This document shows positions 41,917 through 51,222 of a stretch of 64,000 bases of DNA, in pieces (position 1 is the first letter of the stretch; each line of letters starts with the position of its first letter). The stretch is taken from NCBI RefSeq assembly GCF_040253615.1, contig NZ_JBEJGY010000004.1, positions 4,464,001 to 4,528,000 on the forward strand, given 5' to 3'. The position numbers and the translations under genes were made by a program. The notes beneath the pieces are model-generated. The model was not told the DNA's origin. It worked only from the letters and a program-made list of their open reading frames with translations, and ran no database searches. The DNA comes from Streptomyces sp. Edi4 (GTDB lineage: Bacteria > Actinomycetota > Actinomycetes > Streptomycetales > Streptomycetaceae).

Positions 41917-43446
41917 ATGAGTGTGGACACCAGAACGCCCCGGCCCGGGTTCGACGACCAGCCTGCCCTGAGCATGGCCAAGGTGGACTGCGACCCCGCG
42001 CAGGTCATCGTCAACCACGCGAGTTTCCGGGTGCAGCTTGCGCCCAAGTCGCGGCCGAAGCCCATCATTTCGAGCACCGCGGTGCGCCGCAGGGCGCCCG
42101 TGGTGTGGAGCGGGAAGTCGGCGCCCGGGGCGAGCGGACTGCTCCAGGCCGTCCGCGCCACCTCCGCCGGCGGCGCCGGCGCGGGCTATGACACCGGCGC
42201 GACGCAGACCATCCCGCGCGTCGCCGTCGACGACACGATGCCGACGCCGCTGGTCCCCGGATCCGGCCCGGGCCCGGAGACCGCGCTCCTCCCTCAGATG
42301 CGCACGCCCTACGGCCAACAGCCGTACCGGCGCAGCCAGTTCGAGGACTTCGACGCGTTGGACGAACGCGAGGAGTTCGAAGGCGACGCGGACGACGGCT
42401 CGCCCGCCAAGCGGCGCGGCACCGAGCCGGTCCGCCACGCCTACTACCCGGGCCGCCGGATGAACCTCGGCGTCGTGCTGCTCCCGCTGCGCGTCTTCCT
42501 CGGTTTCATCTCCGTATACGCCGGCCTGGGCAAACTGTGCGACCCGGTGTACTTCGACGGCGGCGAGCGCGGCTCGATGGTCAAGTGGCTGCACTCGATG
42601 CACCCTTGGGCGCTCGCCGAGCCCCTGCGCGACTTCGCGCTCTCGCACCCCGTGGGGGCCGGGCTGACCGTGGCCTTCCTCCAAGTCGTCGTCGGCGTAC
42701 TGACGATGCTCGGCCTGTGGCAGCGGGTGGCCGCCGTGTTCGGCGCGCTGCTCTCGGCGGCCCTGCTCGTGACGGTGAGCTGGCAGACGGTACGGGCCAA
42801 CGACGCGCCGGACATCATCCTGCTGGCCGCCTGGTCCCCGCTGATCATCGCGGGCGCCCCGGTGTACTCGCTGGACGCGCGCCTCGCGGGTGAGGCCTGG
42901 CGCAAGCTGGGCCCGCGCTCCGAACTGTGGGAGCTGCGGCGCAGGGTGCTGCGGCGCGGTCTGGTCATGACGACCGTCGTGGTCGGCCTGACCCTGACGA
43001 CCGGCGCGCTGCTCGGCGGCGCGGTCCGCTCCACCACCGTGGTGACCGTGCCGGGCCCCGACGACGACCCGACCAACTACCTGCCCGGCACCCCGCTGCC
43101 GAGCGAGACAGGCCCCGCGCTCGCCCCCCGGACGACGCCGAAGGCCGTCAAGCCCTCGCCCAAGGCGAAGACGTCGCCCAGCTCCTCCCCGTCGGCGTCC
43201 AAGAAGCCGAAGGCGCACCAGACCGTCACGGCGGGCACCACCGGCCAGCCGAGCCATTCCGCCGGCACCGGGGGCCTTGCCCCCTCGCACCACCGCACCA
43301 CGCCGAAGGCCCCGCCGTCCACCAGCGCGGGCCCGACGTCGACCGGCGGCACCGGCTCGACGGGCGGCGCCGGAAGCACGGGCGGCGGCGGTGGCGGCGC
43401 GGGCGGCCACGGCAACCGCAACCCCATCGGGGGGCTGCTGGGCTAG
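41917..43446 (+). CDS. DoxX-family membrane protein
   Basis: A 509-residue protein. The N-terminal 180 residues are soluble and acidic (DFDALDEREEFEGDADDG). Four membrane helices (about 188-210, 250-270, 273-295, 305-322) form the DoxX domain (VFLGFISVYAGLGKLCDPVY). A fifth segment (350-370) leads to a Pro/Ser/Thr/Gly-rich extracellular tail. DoxX proteins associate with redox or thiosulfate-quinone systems, but the role here is unknown. Confidence 0.88.
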   Translation: MSVDTRTPRPGFDDQPALSMAKVDCDPAQVIVNHASFRVQLAPKSRPKPIISSTAVRRRAPVVWSGKSAPGASGLLQAVRATSAGGAGAGYDTGATQTIPRVAVDDTMPTPLVPGSGPGPETALLPQMRTPYGQQPYRRSQFEDFDALDEREEFEGDADDGSPAKRRGTEPVRHAYYPGRRMNLGVVLLPLRVFLGFISVYAGLGKLCDPVYFDGGERGSMVKWLHSMHPWALAEPLRDFALSHPVGAGLTVAFLQVVVGVLTMLGLWQRVAAVFGALLSAALLVTVSWQTVRANDAPDIILLAAWSPLIIAGAPVYSLDARLAGEAWRKLGPRSELWELRRRVLRRGLVMTTVVVGLTLTTGALLGGAVRSTTVVTVPGPDDDPTNYLPGTPLPSETGPALAPRTTPKAVKPSPKAKTSPSSSPSASKKPKAHQTVTAGTTGQPSHSAGTGGLAPSHHRTTPKAPPSTSAGPTSTGGTGSTGGAGSTGGGGGGAGGHGNRNPIGGLLG

Positions 43447-43470
43447 CGGCGAGGTCCGCACCGCGAGCGA

Positions 43471-43492
43471 GGGGCCGGACCATTCCGGCCCC
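43471..43492 (+). terminator. Intrinsic terminator hairpin after the DoxX gene
   Basis: GGGGCCGGA and complement around a 4-nt loop, followed by TTCG. Confidence 0.7.
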
Positions 43493-43589
43493 TTCGCCGT
43501 GCCGCCGCCCCCCCCGATTCCGCCCGCGGGCTCGGTGCCGCAGTCCCCGCGCCCCTGGAGCATCCGATCCTGGTCCGTGTGGGCGTGGT

Positions 43590-43702
43590 CAGCCCGTCAT
43601 GGGGCCCCCTGGCCCTCAAGGCCTTGGGGGAATTTGAGGACGAGCGCCCTTCAGGCGCGAACGGGGTCCGGGGCGGAGCCCCGGGCAGCCGGGGCCGGAG
43701 TC
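43590..43702. repeat. Dispersed repeat copy (related to 63.2-63.6 kb)
   Basis: A stretch with CTGGCCCTCAAGGCCTTGGG, then TTTGAGGACGAG, CCTTCAGGC and GGGGCGGAGCCCC matches, in inverted orientation, the 181-bp repeats at the right end of the window. It has internal dyad symmetry and runs up to the end of the nucleotidyltransferase gene. Confidence 0.8.
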
Positions 43703-44432
43703 ACATGCGATGCGCCGCAAGCTCCTTGGCGGCCTCCGTGAGGTCCTTCGCCGTGTCGATGGCCCGCCAGTACGCCCCGTGCGGCAACGGGAACCCGGCG
43801 AGGCGCCGCTCGCGGGCGAGCCGGGGGAACGTGGTGCGCTCGTGGTCGCCGACGTCTGGCAGCATCGCCGTGAAGGCCGCGGAGAAGACGTACACGCCCG
43901 CGTTGATGAGGTACGGCGAGGGCGGCGACTCGATGAAGTCGGTGATGTGGCCGAAGGCATCGGTCTCGACGGCTCCCCAGGGGATGCGGGGGCGGGCCAG
44001 GGCCAGCGTGGCGGTCGCGTCGCGTTCGCCGTGGAAGGAGGCCATCTCGCGCAGGGAGAAGCGCGTCCAGATGTCGCCGTTGGTGGCGTACCAGGGCCGG
44101 TCGGGGTGGGGCAGCGACGCGGCCGCGTACTTGAGGCCGCCGCCACGGCCCAGCGGTTCGTCCTCGACGACCGTGGTGACCCGCAGGGGAAGTTCGGCCT
44201 TGGCCAGCCAGTCCTTCAGGACGTCGGCGAGGTGGCCGCAGGAGACGACGGCGTCAGTGACGCCCTCGGCGGCCAGCCAGGCAAGCTGATGGCCGATGAT
44301 CGGAACCCCGGTGCCCGGGATCTCGACCATCGGCTTGGGGCGGTCGTCGGTGTACGGACGGAGTCGTGAGCCCTGGCCGCCCGCCAGGATCACGGCCTGT
44401 GTCGGAAATGTCGCGGTGGTGCGCGCAGTCAT
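43701..44432 (-). CDS. NDP-sugar nucleotidyltransferase
   Basis: A 243-residue sugar-1-phosphate nucleotidyltransferase. QAVILAGGQGSRLRPYTDDR (about residues 12-31) is the nucleotide loop GGxGxRL; the substrate Lys is in RPKPMVEI; NGDIWTRF has the metal Asp. Which sugar and nucleotide are used is unknown; relatives make GDP-mannose or dTDP-glucose. Confidence 0.88.
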   Translation of the reverse strand: MTARTTATFPTQAVILAGGQGSRLRPYTDDRPKPMVEIPGTGVPIIGHQLAWLAAEGVTDAVVSCGHLADVLKDWLAKAELPLRVTTVVEDEPLGRGGGLKYAAASLPHPDRPWYATNGDIWTRFSLREMASFHGERDATATLALARPRIPWGAVETDAFGHITDFIESPPSPYLINAGVYVFSAAFTAMLPDVGDHERTTFPRLARERRLAGFPLPHGAYWRAIDTAKDLTEAAKELAAHRM

Positions 44433-44465
44433 GCGGTGAACGATAGGCGTCCCCGCAGGGGGACG

Positions 44466-44876
44466 TCACCGCTCCTGGGCCACGCCGGAGGCGAAGGAGG
44501 TGTCGCAGACGGGGCGGGAGTACGTCTGGGCCTTCACGGGGCCGTAGTGCTCCACGGCGGCCCTGCCGAGCGCGCGGGCGATCGACATGCAGTGCCGGGC
44601 GAGCGAGGGGCGGTGCTCGACCTCGCGCTGGAGGTGGGTCAGCGCGGTGCCGGGGTCCTTCTCCTGGAGCTCGGTCAGGAGCGCGTCCCGCAGTACGTCC
44701 TGCGGGGCGCGGGACTTGGCACGTACGGAGACGTTCTCGGAGGAGGCGGTGAGGATCTGGGATCCGTTGCTGCCTGCCCAGTTGACCCGGGTGACCGCGA
44801 GCGTGCCGGAGAGCACGAGGACGACGGGCAGGACGAGGGCGAGGGTTCGGCCGATTCGGCGGGCTGTGTGCGTCAC
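44466..44876 (-). CDS. Predicted exported protein, 136 aa
   Basis: Signal-anchor or signal peptide at residues 8-28 (TLALVLPVVLVLSGTLAVT) followed by a helical domain with two cysteines (RHCMSIARALG, RPVCDTSF) that may form a disulfide. Probably co-transcribed with the downstream nucleotidyltransferase. No family recognised. Confidence 0.7.
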   Translation of the reverse strand: MTHTARRIGRTLALVLPVVLVLSGTLAVTRVNWAGSNGSQILTASSENVSVRAKSRAPQDVLRDALLTELQEKDPGTALTHLQREVEHRPSLARHCMSIARALGRAAVEHYGPVKAQTYSRPVCDTSFASGVAQER

Positions 44877-45112
44877 GGAGGCGAGCGTAGCGGGGAGTGA
44901 TGATTTGGCGACATTTAGTCACTCTGCCGGGGGACGGTTCGCCGCCGTTTTCTCAGAGGCGTGTTGACGAACACCATTCGAATTGCCCGATGTGCCGGGG
45001 TATTTGTCGACACCCGCCCGGAGAACGGCGGCGGCCCCGCACGCGCGTGCGGAGCCGCTCGACCGGAGACCCCTTGGGGTGGCGGCCGCGTACCGGTATC
45101 AGTCTGCCGGTA
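44877..45112. other. Intergenic region between the exported protein and msiK
   Basis: An AT-richer stretch with ATGATTTGGCGACATTTAGT (44898-44917) is the likely promoter of the exported-protein gene. The right half contains a direct repeat of CGGTATCAGTCTG (45091-45103 and 45108-45120) reaching the msiK stop. Confidence 0.5.
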
Positions 45113-46249
<1,137 letters not shown>

Positions 46250-46702
46250 GACTGATGTGTCCCTTCACCGGCAGGAACGTGCCGGACGATCCGAGTAGAG
46301 GGAGAAGTGGTGTAGTCCACCGGGGTGGACTGGGTCAGGACGCTACCCGGCGGATGTCCGCGTTGTCAGCACTCCAGGCCCACGAACTTCCCGACCCGGG
46401 GCCCCGGAGGCCGGGCCCCGGGGTCCCGGCCCCCGGCCGCCCGGCCCCGGGGTCCCGGCCCCCGGCCGCCCCGAGCCGGCGACGCCCCGGGCCCTGGATG
46501 CCCCGGAGCCGGCGACGCCCCGGGCCCTGGATGCCCCGGAGTCGGCGGGCGCCCGGGGCCCTGGATGCCCCGGAGCCGGCGGGCGTCCCGCGCCCTGGAC
46601 GCCCCGGAGTCGGCGCCCCGCCCGAGTCCGTGGCCCGCCCAGGACCCCGCCCACGAAATCCGCCGCCCCGCCCGGCCGAGCGTTGGTTACACTTCACGCG
46701 TT
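46250..46702. repeat. GC-rich tandem repeats upstream of the tRNA
   Basis: About 450 bp. Two copies of CGGCCCCGGGGTCCCGGCCC (period about 40 bp, from 46411) are followed by four copies of a roughly 33-bp unit (GCCCTGGATGCCCCGGAG core, 46482-46605). The msiK promoter and the tRNA promoter lie at the ends (TTACACTTCACGC just before the tRNA). No gene is supported. Confidence 0.75.
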
Positions 46703-46776
46703 GCCTCCTTAGCTCAGTTGGCCAGAGCACCGCTCTTGTAAAGCGGGGGTCGTCGGTTCGAACCCGACAGGGGGCT
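46703..46776 (+). tRNA. tRNA-Thr (anticodon TGT)
   Basis: A 74-nt cloverleaf: acceptor GCCTCCT pairs with AGGGGGC; D arm GCTC/GAGC; anticodon stem CCGCT/AGCGG with loop CTTGTAA (anticodon TGT); T arm GTCGG-TTCGAAC-CCGAC; discriminator T, and CCA encoded at 46777-46779. Reads ACA codons, which are rare in this genome. The 3' part is the integration target of the AICE and is fully restored by it. Confidence 0.95.
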
Positions 46777-46777
46777 C
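46735..46777 (+). mobile_element. Attachment site attL (within tRNA-Thr)
   Basis: The 43-bp core from the anticodon loop (CTTGTAAAGCG) to one base beyond the discriminator is identical to 59912-59954. It rebuilds the tRNA 3' half. The int gene begins to the right, reading toward it. Confidence 0.95.
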
Positions 46778-46783
46778 CAGGGA

Positions 46784-46817
46784 AAAGGCCCCCAGCCGAT
46801 CATGGCTGGGGGCCTTT
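46784..46817 (+). terminator. Terminator after tRNA-Thr
   Basis: Perfect 14-bp stem (AAAGGCCCCCAGCC and complement) with GATCAT loop. A near-copy follows attR at 59962-59993, so the element brings its own terminator as well as the tRNA 3' end. Confidence 0.85.
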
Positions 46818-46838
46818 GACATCCACGTCTGACATCAA
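46817..46838 (+). promoter_or_regulatory. Left arm-type repeats (candidate integrase/Xis sites)
   Basis: TGACATCCA (46817-46825) and TGACATCAA (46830-46838), 13 bp apart. The same pair in the same order, orientation and spacing occurs near the right end at 59806-59827. The second copy overlaps the int stop codon. Confidence 0.7.
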
Positions 46839-48016
46839 CGCGGCTGATCACTCCCGGATGACCCGTCCCGCACCGGGCGACGCCTGAGCAGCCGGTCCAT
46901 GTGGCTGATGGCCTCGCGCTGGGTGTCCTGGACGACGTGCGTGTACACGTCCATGGTCAGACTGATCTGTGAGTGGCCGAGGATCTCCATCACGACGCGG
47001 GGTGCGACTCCGGCCGCGGTGAGCAGGGTCGCGCACCCGTGCCGGGCGTCATGCAGCCGGACGACGCGGAGGCCGGCGGCCGCGGAGACCCGGACGAAGG
47101 ACCTGTGCACATTGCGCGGCTCGACCGGCCGACCGGTCCGGGTGGTGAAGACGTAGCCGGTCTCCTGCCAGGCCGTACCAGCACTTTCGCGGGCGGCGGC
47201 CTGGCGCATGCGGTGCCAGCGCAGGGGAGCGACGCACATGGCGGGGAGTGGGAGCGCCCGGCTGCGACGCCCCTTCGTCTCGTCGTTGTAGAGCACGCCG
47301 CGTCGGCGCTGGAGCTGCTGCCGTACGGTCAACGTCCTTTGCTCCAGGTCGATGTCGGACCAGCGCAGACCGACGAGTTCTCCCCGGCGCAGGCCCATGG
47401 CGATGGCGAGCACGAAGGCGGCGTAGAGCGGATCGAGTCGGGCGGCGGCGAGGAAGGTCAGGGTCTCGTCGAGGGACCACGGGCTCAATTCACGCGGCTT
47501 CGGGCGCGGAGGCTCGACGAGCGTGGCCACGTTGCGCGTGATCAATTCCTCCCTGCAGGCGGCGGAAAGAGCCGAGCGCAGGACCCGGTGCGACTCCTTC
47601 GCGGTGGCTGCCGTGGTCTTCTTCTCCAACTGGAGAAGGAAGCGCCGGACGTCGGCGGTGCCAAGAGACTCCAGCCGCTTCCCGCCGATCATCGGGGCGA
47701 GGTAGAGGCGGACGTGCGCCTCGTACTTGTCGTACGTGCTCAGCTTGCGGCGCGGCTTCACGACGCTCTCCAACCAGAACGTCAGCCACTCGGAGAGCTT
47801 GGCCGATCGGGTGGGCACGGGGGTGCCGCTCGCGACCTTGTCGAGGAGTTCACGGCGCTTGGCGTCGCACTCCTCCCAGGTCTTGCCGTAGGCGAACTTG
47901 CGGGCACGGGTGCCGTCCGGCTGGAGGACGTAGACCGCACACTGGTAGCGGCCGTCCTTGCGCTTGGTGATCGTGCCGGCGCCGTTGGGGTTGCGCTTGC
48001 GCTGGGTGGTGGCCAT
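46835..48016 (-). CDS. int: Tyrosine-recombinase integrase
   Basis: A 393-residue site-specific recombinase for integration into and excision from the tRNA gene. N-terminal AP2-like arm-binding region (GTITKRKDGRYQCAVYV), SAM-like core-binding domain (about 75-160) and the catalytic domain with Arg in MGLRRGELVGLRWSD, HDARH in RLHDARHGCATLL, His in LGHSQISLTMDVYTHV and Tyr in the same block. It overlaps xis by 1 bp (TGATG). Confidence 0.95.
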   Translation of the reverse strand: MATTQRKRNPNGAGTITKRKDGRYQCAVYVLQPDGTRARKFAYGKTWEECDAKRRELLDKVASGTPVPTRSAKLSEWLTFWLESVVKPRRKLSTYDKYEAHVRLYLAPMIGGKRLESLGTADVRRFLLQLEKKTTAATAKESHRVLRSALSAACREELITRNVATLVEPPRPKPRELSPWSLDETLTFLAAARLDPLYAAFVLAIAMGLRRGELVGLRWSDIDLEQRTLTVRQQLQRRRGVLYNDETKGRRSRALPLPAMCVAPLRWHRMRQAAARESAGTAWQETGYVFTTRTGRPVEPRNVHRSFVRVSAAAGLRVVRLHDARHGCATLLTAAGVAPRVVMEILGHSQISLTMDVYTHVVQDTQREAISHMDRLLRRRPVRDGSSGSDQPR

Positions 48017-48210
48017 CAGGAAGCCTCCTCGATCTGGCCGAGGATGAAGGCGCTGACGGAGTCGAGCGGGATGCGGCGCGCACCGTCAATCTTGATCGAG
48101 ACCAGGCGGTGCGACCGGATGAGGTCGTAGACCTTGGAGCGCCCGAGCTTGAGCCGCGTCATGACTTCGGTGACGGTCAGCAGCTCGGCGGTGGTGGTCG
48201 CGGTGGTCAT
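48016..48210 (-). CDS. xis: Excisionase, MerR-type HTH
   Basis: A 64-residue winged-helix DNA-binding protein (ELLTVTEVMTRLKLGRSKVY) of the excisionase family. It would bend att DNA to direct Int to excision. Overlaps repSA by 4 bp and int by 1 bp, so repSA-xis-int is one coupled operon as in pSAM2. Confidence 0.92.
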   Translation of the reverse strand: MTTATTTAELLTVTEVMTRLKLGRSKVYDLIRSHRLVSIKIDGARRIPLDSVSAFILGQIEEAS

Positions 48211-49637
48211 GCTGCGGCTCCTTCCAGGGCGAGTTGGGCGGGCAGTTCCTCGCGCGCGGTCTCGCGGTTGAGCTGGAGCGCGCGGGCGATCGTCGCGGCG
48301 AGGGCCGACTCGCCGGGAGTGTGGCCGTGGCCCGCGTACTGCCAGTCGCGCAGGACGAGGACGCTGTCCGGCTCGCGGTCCTCCAGGCCGAGGGCTTCGC
48401 GCTCTTGTGCGGCGCGGAAGTCGGCTCGCGCAGCCCGGAGTTCGCCCAGCGTGGTCGAGTAACGGCGCGACTTCGAGGAGAAGTGGCCCCGGAACCCGAG
48501 CATGTGAGCCCACGCCCAGAGACGGCGGTCGGGGTAGAGCGGATCGAGGAGCTTGCAGGCTTCGATCAGGCGCCGGGCGTGCTCGGGGAGGTCGTGACGG
48601 GCGAGCTCGGCCGGCTCGCCGATGCGGCGGTCCAGCGTGCCGGTGTTCTCGGCGGCCTTGGTGGCGTACTTGGCGACGTAGGAGGCCACGGCCTGTTCCG
48701 TGATGTCCGACCCGTCGCCGAAGGCCTTGATCGGGCGTACGTCGAGCTGCGTGCCCCAGCGGAAGGTACGGGCCGGTTGCCCGGCGGCCGCCGGTACGGA
48801 GACGGACGTGTAGCCGTGTGCTGAGGCAGAGTAGATGGCATCGGTGAGCAGCTCCACGGTGGCCCAGGACGGCGGCGGCGTTCCGGGGCCGTCCGGGCCG
48901 TCGACGCGGATCACGGCGTGGAAGTGCACGGCACCTCGCTTCTGGAACTCCGCGACCTTGCCGTACGAGACGCGGGCCGATTCTTTCAACTCGCGTTGCG
49001 TTACCCCTGCGCGTGCGGCCAGCTCTCGGCGCAGTCGGGTCGTGAAGCGCATCCACAGGCCGCCTGCGTGGTTGTTGAAGAGCACCGCCGCCGCGTAGTC
49101 GTACGTCGTCGGGTCGAGGGCCGTGCCCAGTGCGGGGTCGTCCGTGGCATGGGCAGCGCCGCAGCGGCAGAGTCCTCGGCCAGGGCGGTTGTGGACCGGA
49201 CCGAAGGACGGGGCCGTGAGGGTGGCGAAGACGCGCGGATGGTCCCGGACCGAGCCGGGAACGTCTCGGCGGTCGTCCCCGGCGAGCCCGGCGCGGATGA
49301 GCTGGTAGGTGTCTCCCGCGTACGTCCAGGCACACGACGGGCAGCGGGAGGCGCGGCGGTTGCCGCAGGCGACGCGGAGTCGGCCGCCCGGTTCCGTGCT
49401 GGTGGAGTAGGAGTGCAGGGTCTCCCCGGTGGTCCTGTCCTTGGTGAGGGTCCAGCCGGTTAGGTGTACGGGGTCGGAGCAGCCGCCGGTGCGACGGACC
49501 TGGTCCTGCCAGCGGTCGAAGTCGGGGGCGGAGGCCACTCTCAACAGGTCTCCGAGGGTGATCGGGTCGAGGGGCGGTGCAGTTACGGGCGACTCCCGTG
49601 TGCGGAGGCGTCGGTCGGGTGCGGCGGGGTGAGCCAT
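48207..49637 (-). CDS. repSA: Rolling-circle replication initiator RepSA
   Basis: A 476-residue initiator that nicks the double-strand origin of the excised circle. The HUH-like metal motif is VHFHAVIRVDGP near residue 240; the catalytic Tyr region is VASYVAKYATKAAE near residue 345. Cys pairs (CGNRRASRCPSC, CRCG) suggest zinc binding in the N-terminal half. The length matches pSAM2 RepSA. The ribosome site AAGGA is 9 nt upstream. Confidence 0.92.
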   Translation of the reverse strand: MAHPAAPDRRLRTRESPVTAPPLDPITLGDLLRVASAPDFDRWQDQVRRTGGCSDPVHLTGWTLTKDRTTGETLHSYSTSTEPGGRLRVACGNRRASRCPSCAWTYAGDTYQLIRAGLAGDDRRDVPGSVRDHPRVFATLTAPSFGPVHNRPGRGLCRCGAAHATDDPALGTALDPTTYDYAAAVLFNNHAGGLWMRFTTRLRRELAARAGVTQRELKESARVSYGKVAEFQKRGAVHFHAVIRVDGPDGPGTPPPSWATVELLTDAIYSASAHGYTSVSVPAAAGQPARTFRWGTQLDVRPIKAFGDGSDITEQAVASYVAKYATKAAENTGTLDRRIGEPAELARHDLPEHARRLIEACKLLDPLYPDRRLWAWAHMLGFRGHFSSKSRRYSTTLGELRAARADFRAAQEREALGLEDREPDSVLVLRDWQYAGHGHTPGESALAATIARALQLNRETAREELPAQLALEGAAA

Positions 49638-49725
49638 GCTGGAGGTTCCTTCGGTTCTCGGATCGGAGGGCGTACGGCTCCCGGGCGGCGGATGCTTGGC
49701 GGTATCGAGGCCGCCCGGGGGCCGG

Positions 49726-50043
49726 TCAGCGGTGCTTCGTGCCGGTGCTCATCAGGGAACGGACGACCAGGGCGCAGATGGCGAGCGATGTCCCGGTGAG
49801 GGCGACCGCGAGCAGCATCGAGACCAGGACAGCGCCGAGCACCAGGACCACGGCCGTCCCGCCGCCGATGAGGGCGATGACGGCGCCGGGGGTGATCTGG
49901 ACGGTGGGCCGGGCGGGTGCAGGACTCGGTACGACGGCCTGCACGGGGTGCTGCTGCACGATGGCGGCCCGTTCGGCGATGACCGCGGACGGGACGGTGC
50001 GGCCCGTCGGCTGCGGCATGGTCGGGACCTTGGGACGGAACAT
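49726..50043 (-). CDS. spdD: SpdD-like spread protein
   Basis: A 105-residue protein with a Pro-rich N-terminus (MFRPKVPTMPQPTGRTV) and two adjoining membrane helices (about 50-72 and 74-93; PGAVIALIGGGTAVVLVLGA). Matches AICE SpdD proteins, which help spread transferred DNA between mycelial compartments. Confidence 0.85.
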   Translation of the reverse strand: MFRPKVPTMPQPTGRTVPSAVIAERAAIVQQHPVQAVVPSPAPARPTVQITPGAVIALIGGGTAVVLVLGAVLVSMLLAVALTGTSLAICALVVRSLMSTGTKHR

Positions 50044-50066
50044 GGTGAATCCCCTTTCGCGGCTGA

Positions 50067-50222
50067 CTACTTGATCGCTGTGTCGATGACGGGGGACAGC
50101 AAGCTGTCGGCGAGGAGGTAGCCGCCGACGAGGAGCACCGCCACGAGCCACCAGGGCGGGCGGACGAGCTTGATGCCGAGGTAGCCGACGACGACCAGGG
50201 CGAGCCAGAGCGGGACGTCCAC
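50067..50222 (-). CDS. Small AICE membrane protein, 51 aa
   Basis: A GTG-started gene for 51 residues with two membrane helices (PLWLALVVVGYLGIKL and WWLVAVLLVGGYLLADSLL). AGGAG is 7-11 nt upstream. Proteins of this design sit between spdD and the transfer-protein gene in related elements, and it probably acts in intramycelial spread. Confidence 0.75.
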   Translation of the reverse strand: MDVPLWLALVVVGYLGIKLVRPPWWLVAVLLVGGYLLADSLLSPVIDTAIK

Positions 50223-50231
50223 GGTGGGCTC

Positions 50232-50423
50232 CTATCGGGCGGTGCAGCGGTGGGTGCGGGCGGCGAGCTGGGCCGCGCTGCGGCTGGAGTAGTCGGCGGA
50301 CCAGCCGCAGCGGTCGTTGGTGCACACGGCCGCGTGCTTGGTCCGGCCGCGGTGGTCGCGATAGGTGCCGATCTGCACGGGGCCGATCCGCATCACGGAG
50401 TGGAAGTGGTCACGAGCGGGCAT
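50232..50423 (-). CDS. AICE mobile-element transfer protein, 63 aa
   Basis: A 63-residue protein recognised from its position and sequence (FHSVMRIGPVQIGTYRDHRG). CTNDRCGWSA and the terminal HRC could form a zinc knuckle (Cx4C...HxC). Start at ATG 50423. Likely role in transfer; the mechanism is unknown. Confidence 0.8.
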   Translation of the reverse strand: MPARDHFHSVMRIGPVQIGTYRDHRGRTKHAAVCTNDRCGWSADYSSRSAAQLAARTHRCTAR

Positions 50424-50486
50424 GTCGGTCAGTCCTTTCGGGCGGGTCGTCCCAGTGCTGGCAGCCACGCCGAACTTCGCTTCTCA

Positions 50487-51131
50487 TCAGGCGAGTTGAG
50501 CGGCGATGGCTTCGGCGAGCTGGGCCGGAACTCCGAGACGGGCGCGCAAGGCGTCGGCGTCGAGTGCGGAGCCCGTACGCGCGTGGTGGTCGTCGGTGAG
50601 CTTGCGGGCGTGGTCGACGAGGGCGGCGGGGACGGGCGGCGCGATGGGCAGATCAGGCGGGTCTGTTCGTACGGGTTGATCGGCGGGCTCCGGATCGGGG
50701 GCGGGCCCCGGGGCGTGAGGCTCGGCGGCCGAATCTGCCGGCGGGTTCGGGAGCGGCTCGTGCATCGCGCCGCTCGCGGTGTGGGCGAGGAGGGTGCCGC
50801 CGAGGAAGGCGAGTGCGGGCCACCCAGCGATGCCGAACCTCAGCCAGACGGGCGGGTGTTGGAGGTCGAGCAGCCCGGCGGTCGCGACATTGGCACCGAG
50901 CGAAGCGGACAGGGCGATCAGGAACCAGGACCAGGCGAGCCGAGAGGGTCCCGCGCTGCGTAGCCGCCGCCAGGAGGCGACCAGGAGCAGGTCGACGCTG
51001 ACCGGATAGGCCCAGGCCTTCCAGCCGCCCTGCCCGGCGGCGAGGGCGAGGTCATGGAGGTGAGCGAAGGAGAGCGCTCCGGCGATCACGGCTTGTACGA
51101 GAACGGCGTCCAGGCGGATCGAGCGGTTCAT
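50487..51131 (-). CDS. DUF2637 membrane protein
   Basis: A 214-residue protein with four membrane helices in the first 125 residues (LVQAVIAGALSFAHLHDLAL, YPVSVDLLLVAS), the DUF2637 core, a Pro/Asp-rich linker, and a C-terminal segment with helix-turn-helix character (DADALRARLGVPAQLAEAI). Conserved in AICEs between spd genes and tra; perhaps a membrane anchor for transfer. Start chosen at 51131 for its GGTGGAG site. Confidence 0.85.
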   Translation of the reverse strand: MNRSIRLDAVLVQAVIAGALSFAHLHDLALAAGQGGWKAWAYPVSVDLLLVASWRRLRSAGPSRLAWSWFLIALSASLGANVATAGLLDLQHPPVWLRFGIAGWPALAFLGGTLLAHTASGAMHEPLPNPPADSAAEPHAPGPAPDPEPADQPVRTDPPDLPIAPPVPAALVDHARKLTDDHHARTGSALDADALRARLGVPAQLAEAIAAQLA

Positions 51132-51222
51132 GGAGCTCCACCAATTCGGCGATTCGGCGTTCGGCATGGAGGGGTAGGGAGCTGGCGCGATGGGTCGCGC
51201 CGACCGGCAGGGGAGGAGAACG

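Noticed and set aside
46325..46887. Coding frames across the GC-rich repeats before tRNA-Thr
   Set aside because: They consist only of repeat-derived Pro/Arg/Gly runs and one reads through the tRNA gene.
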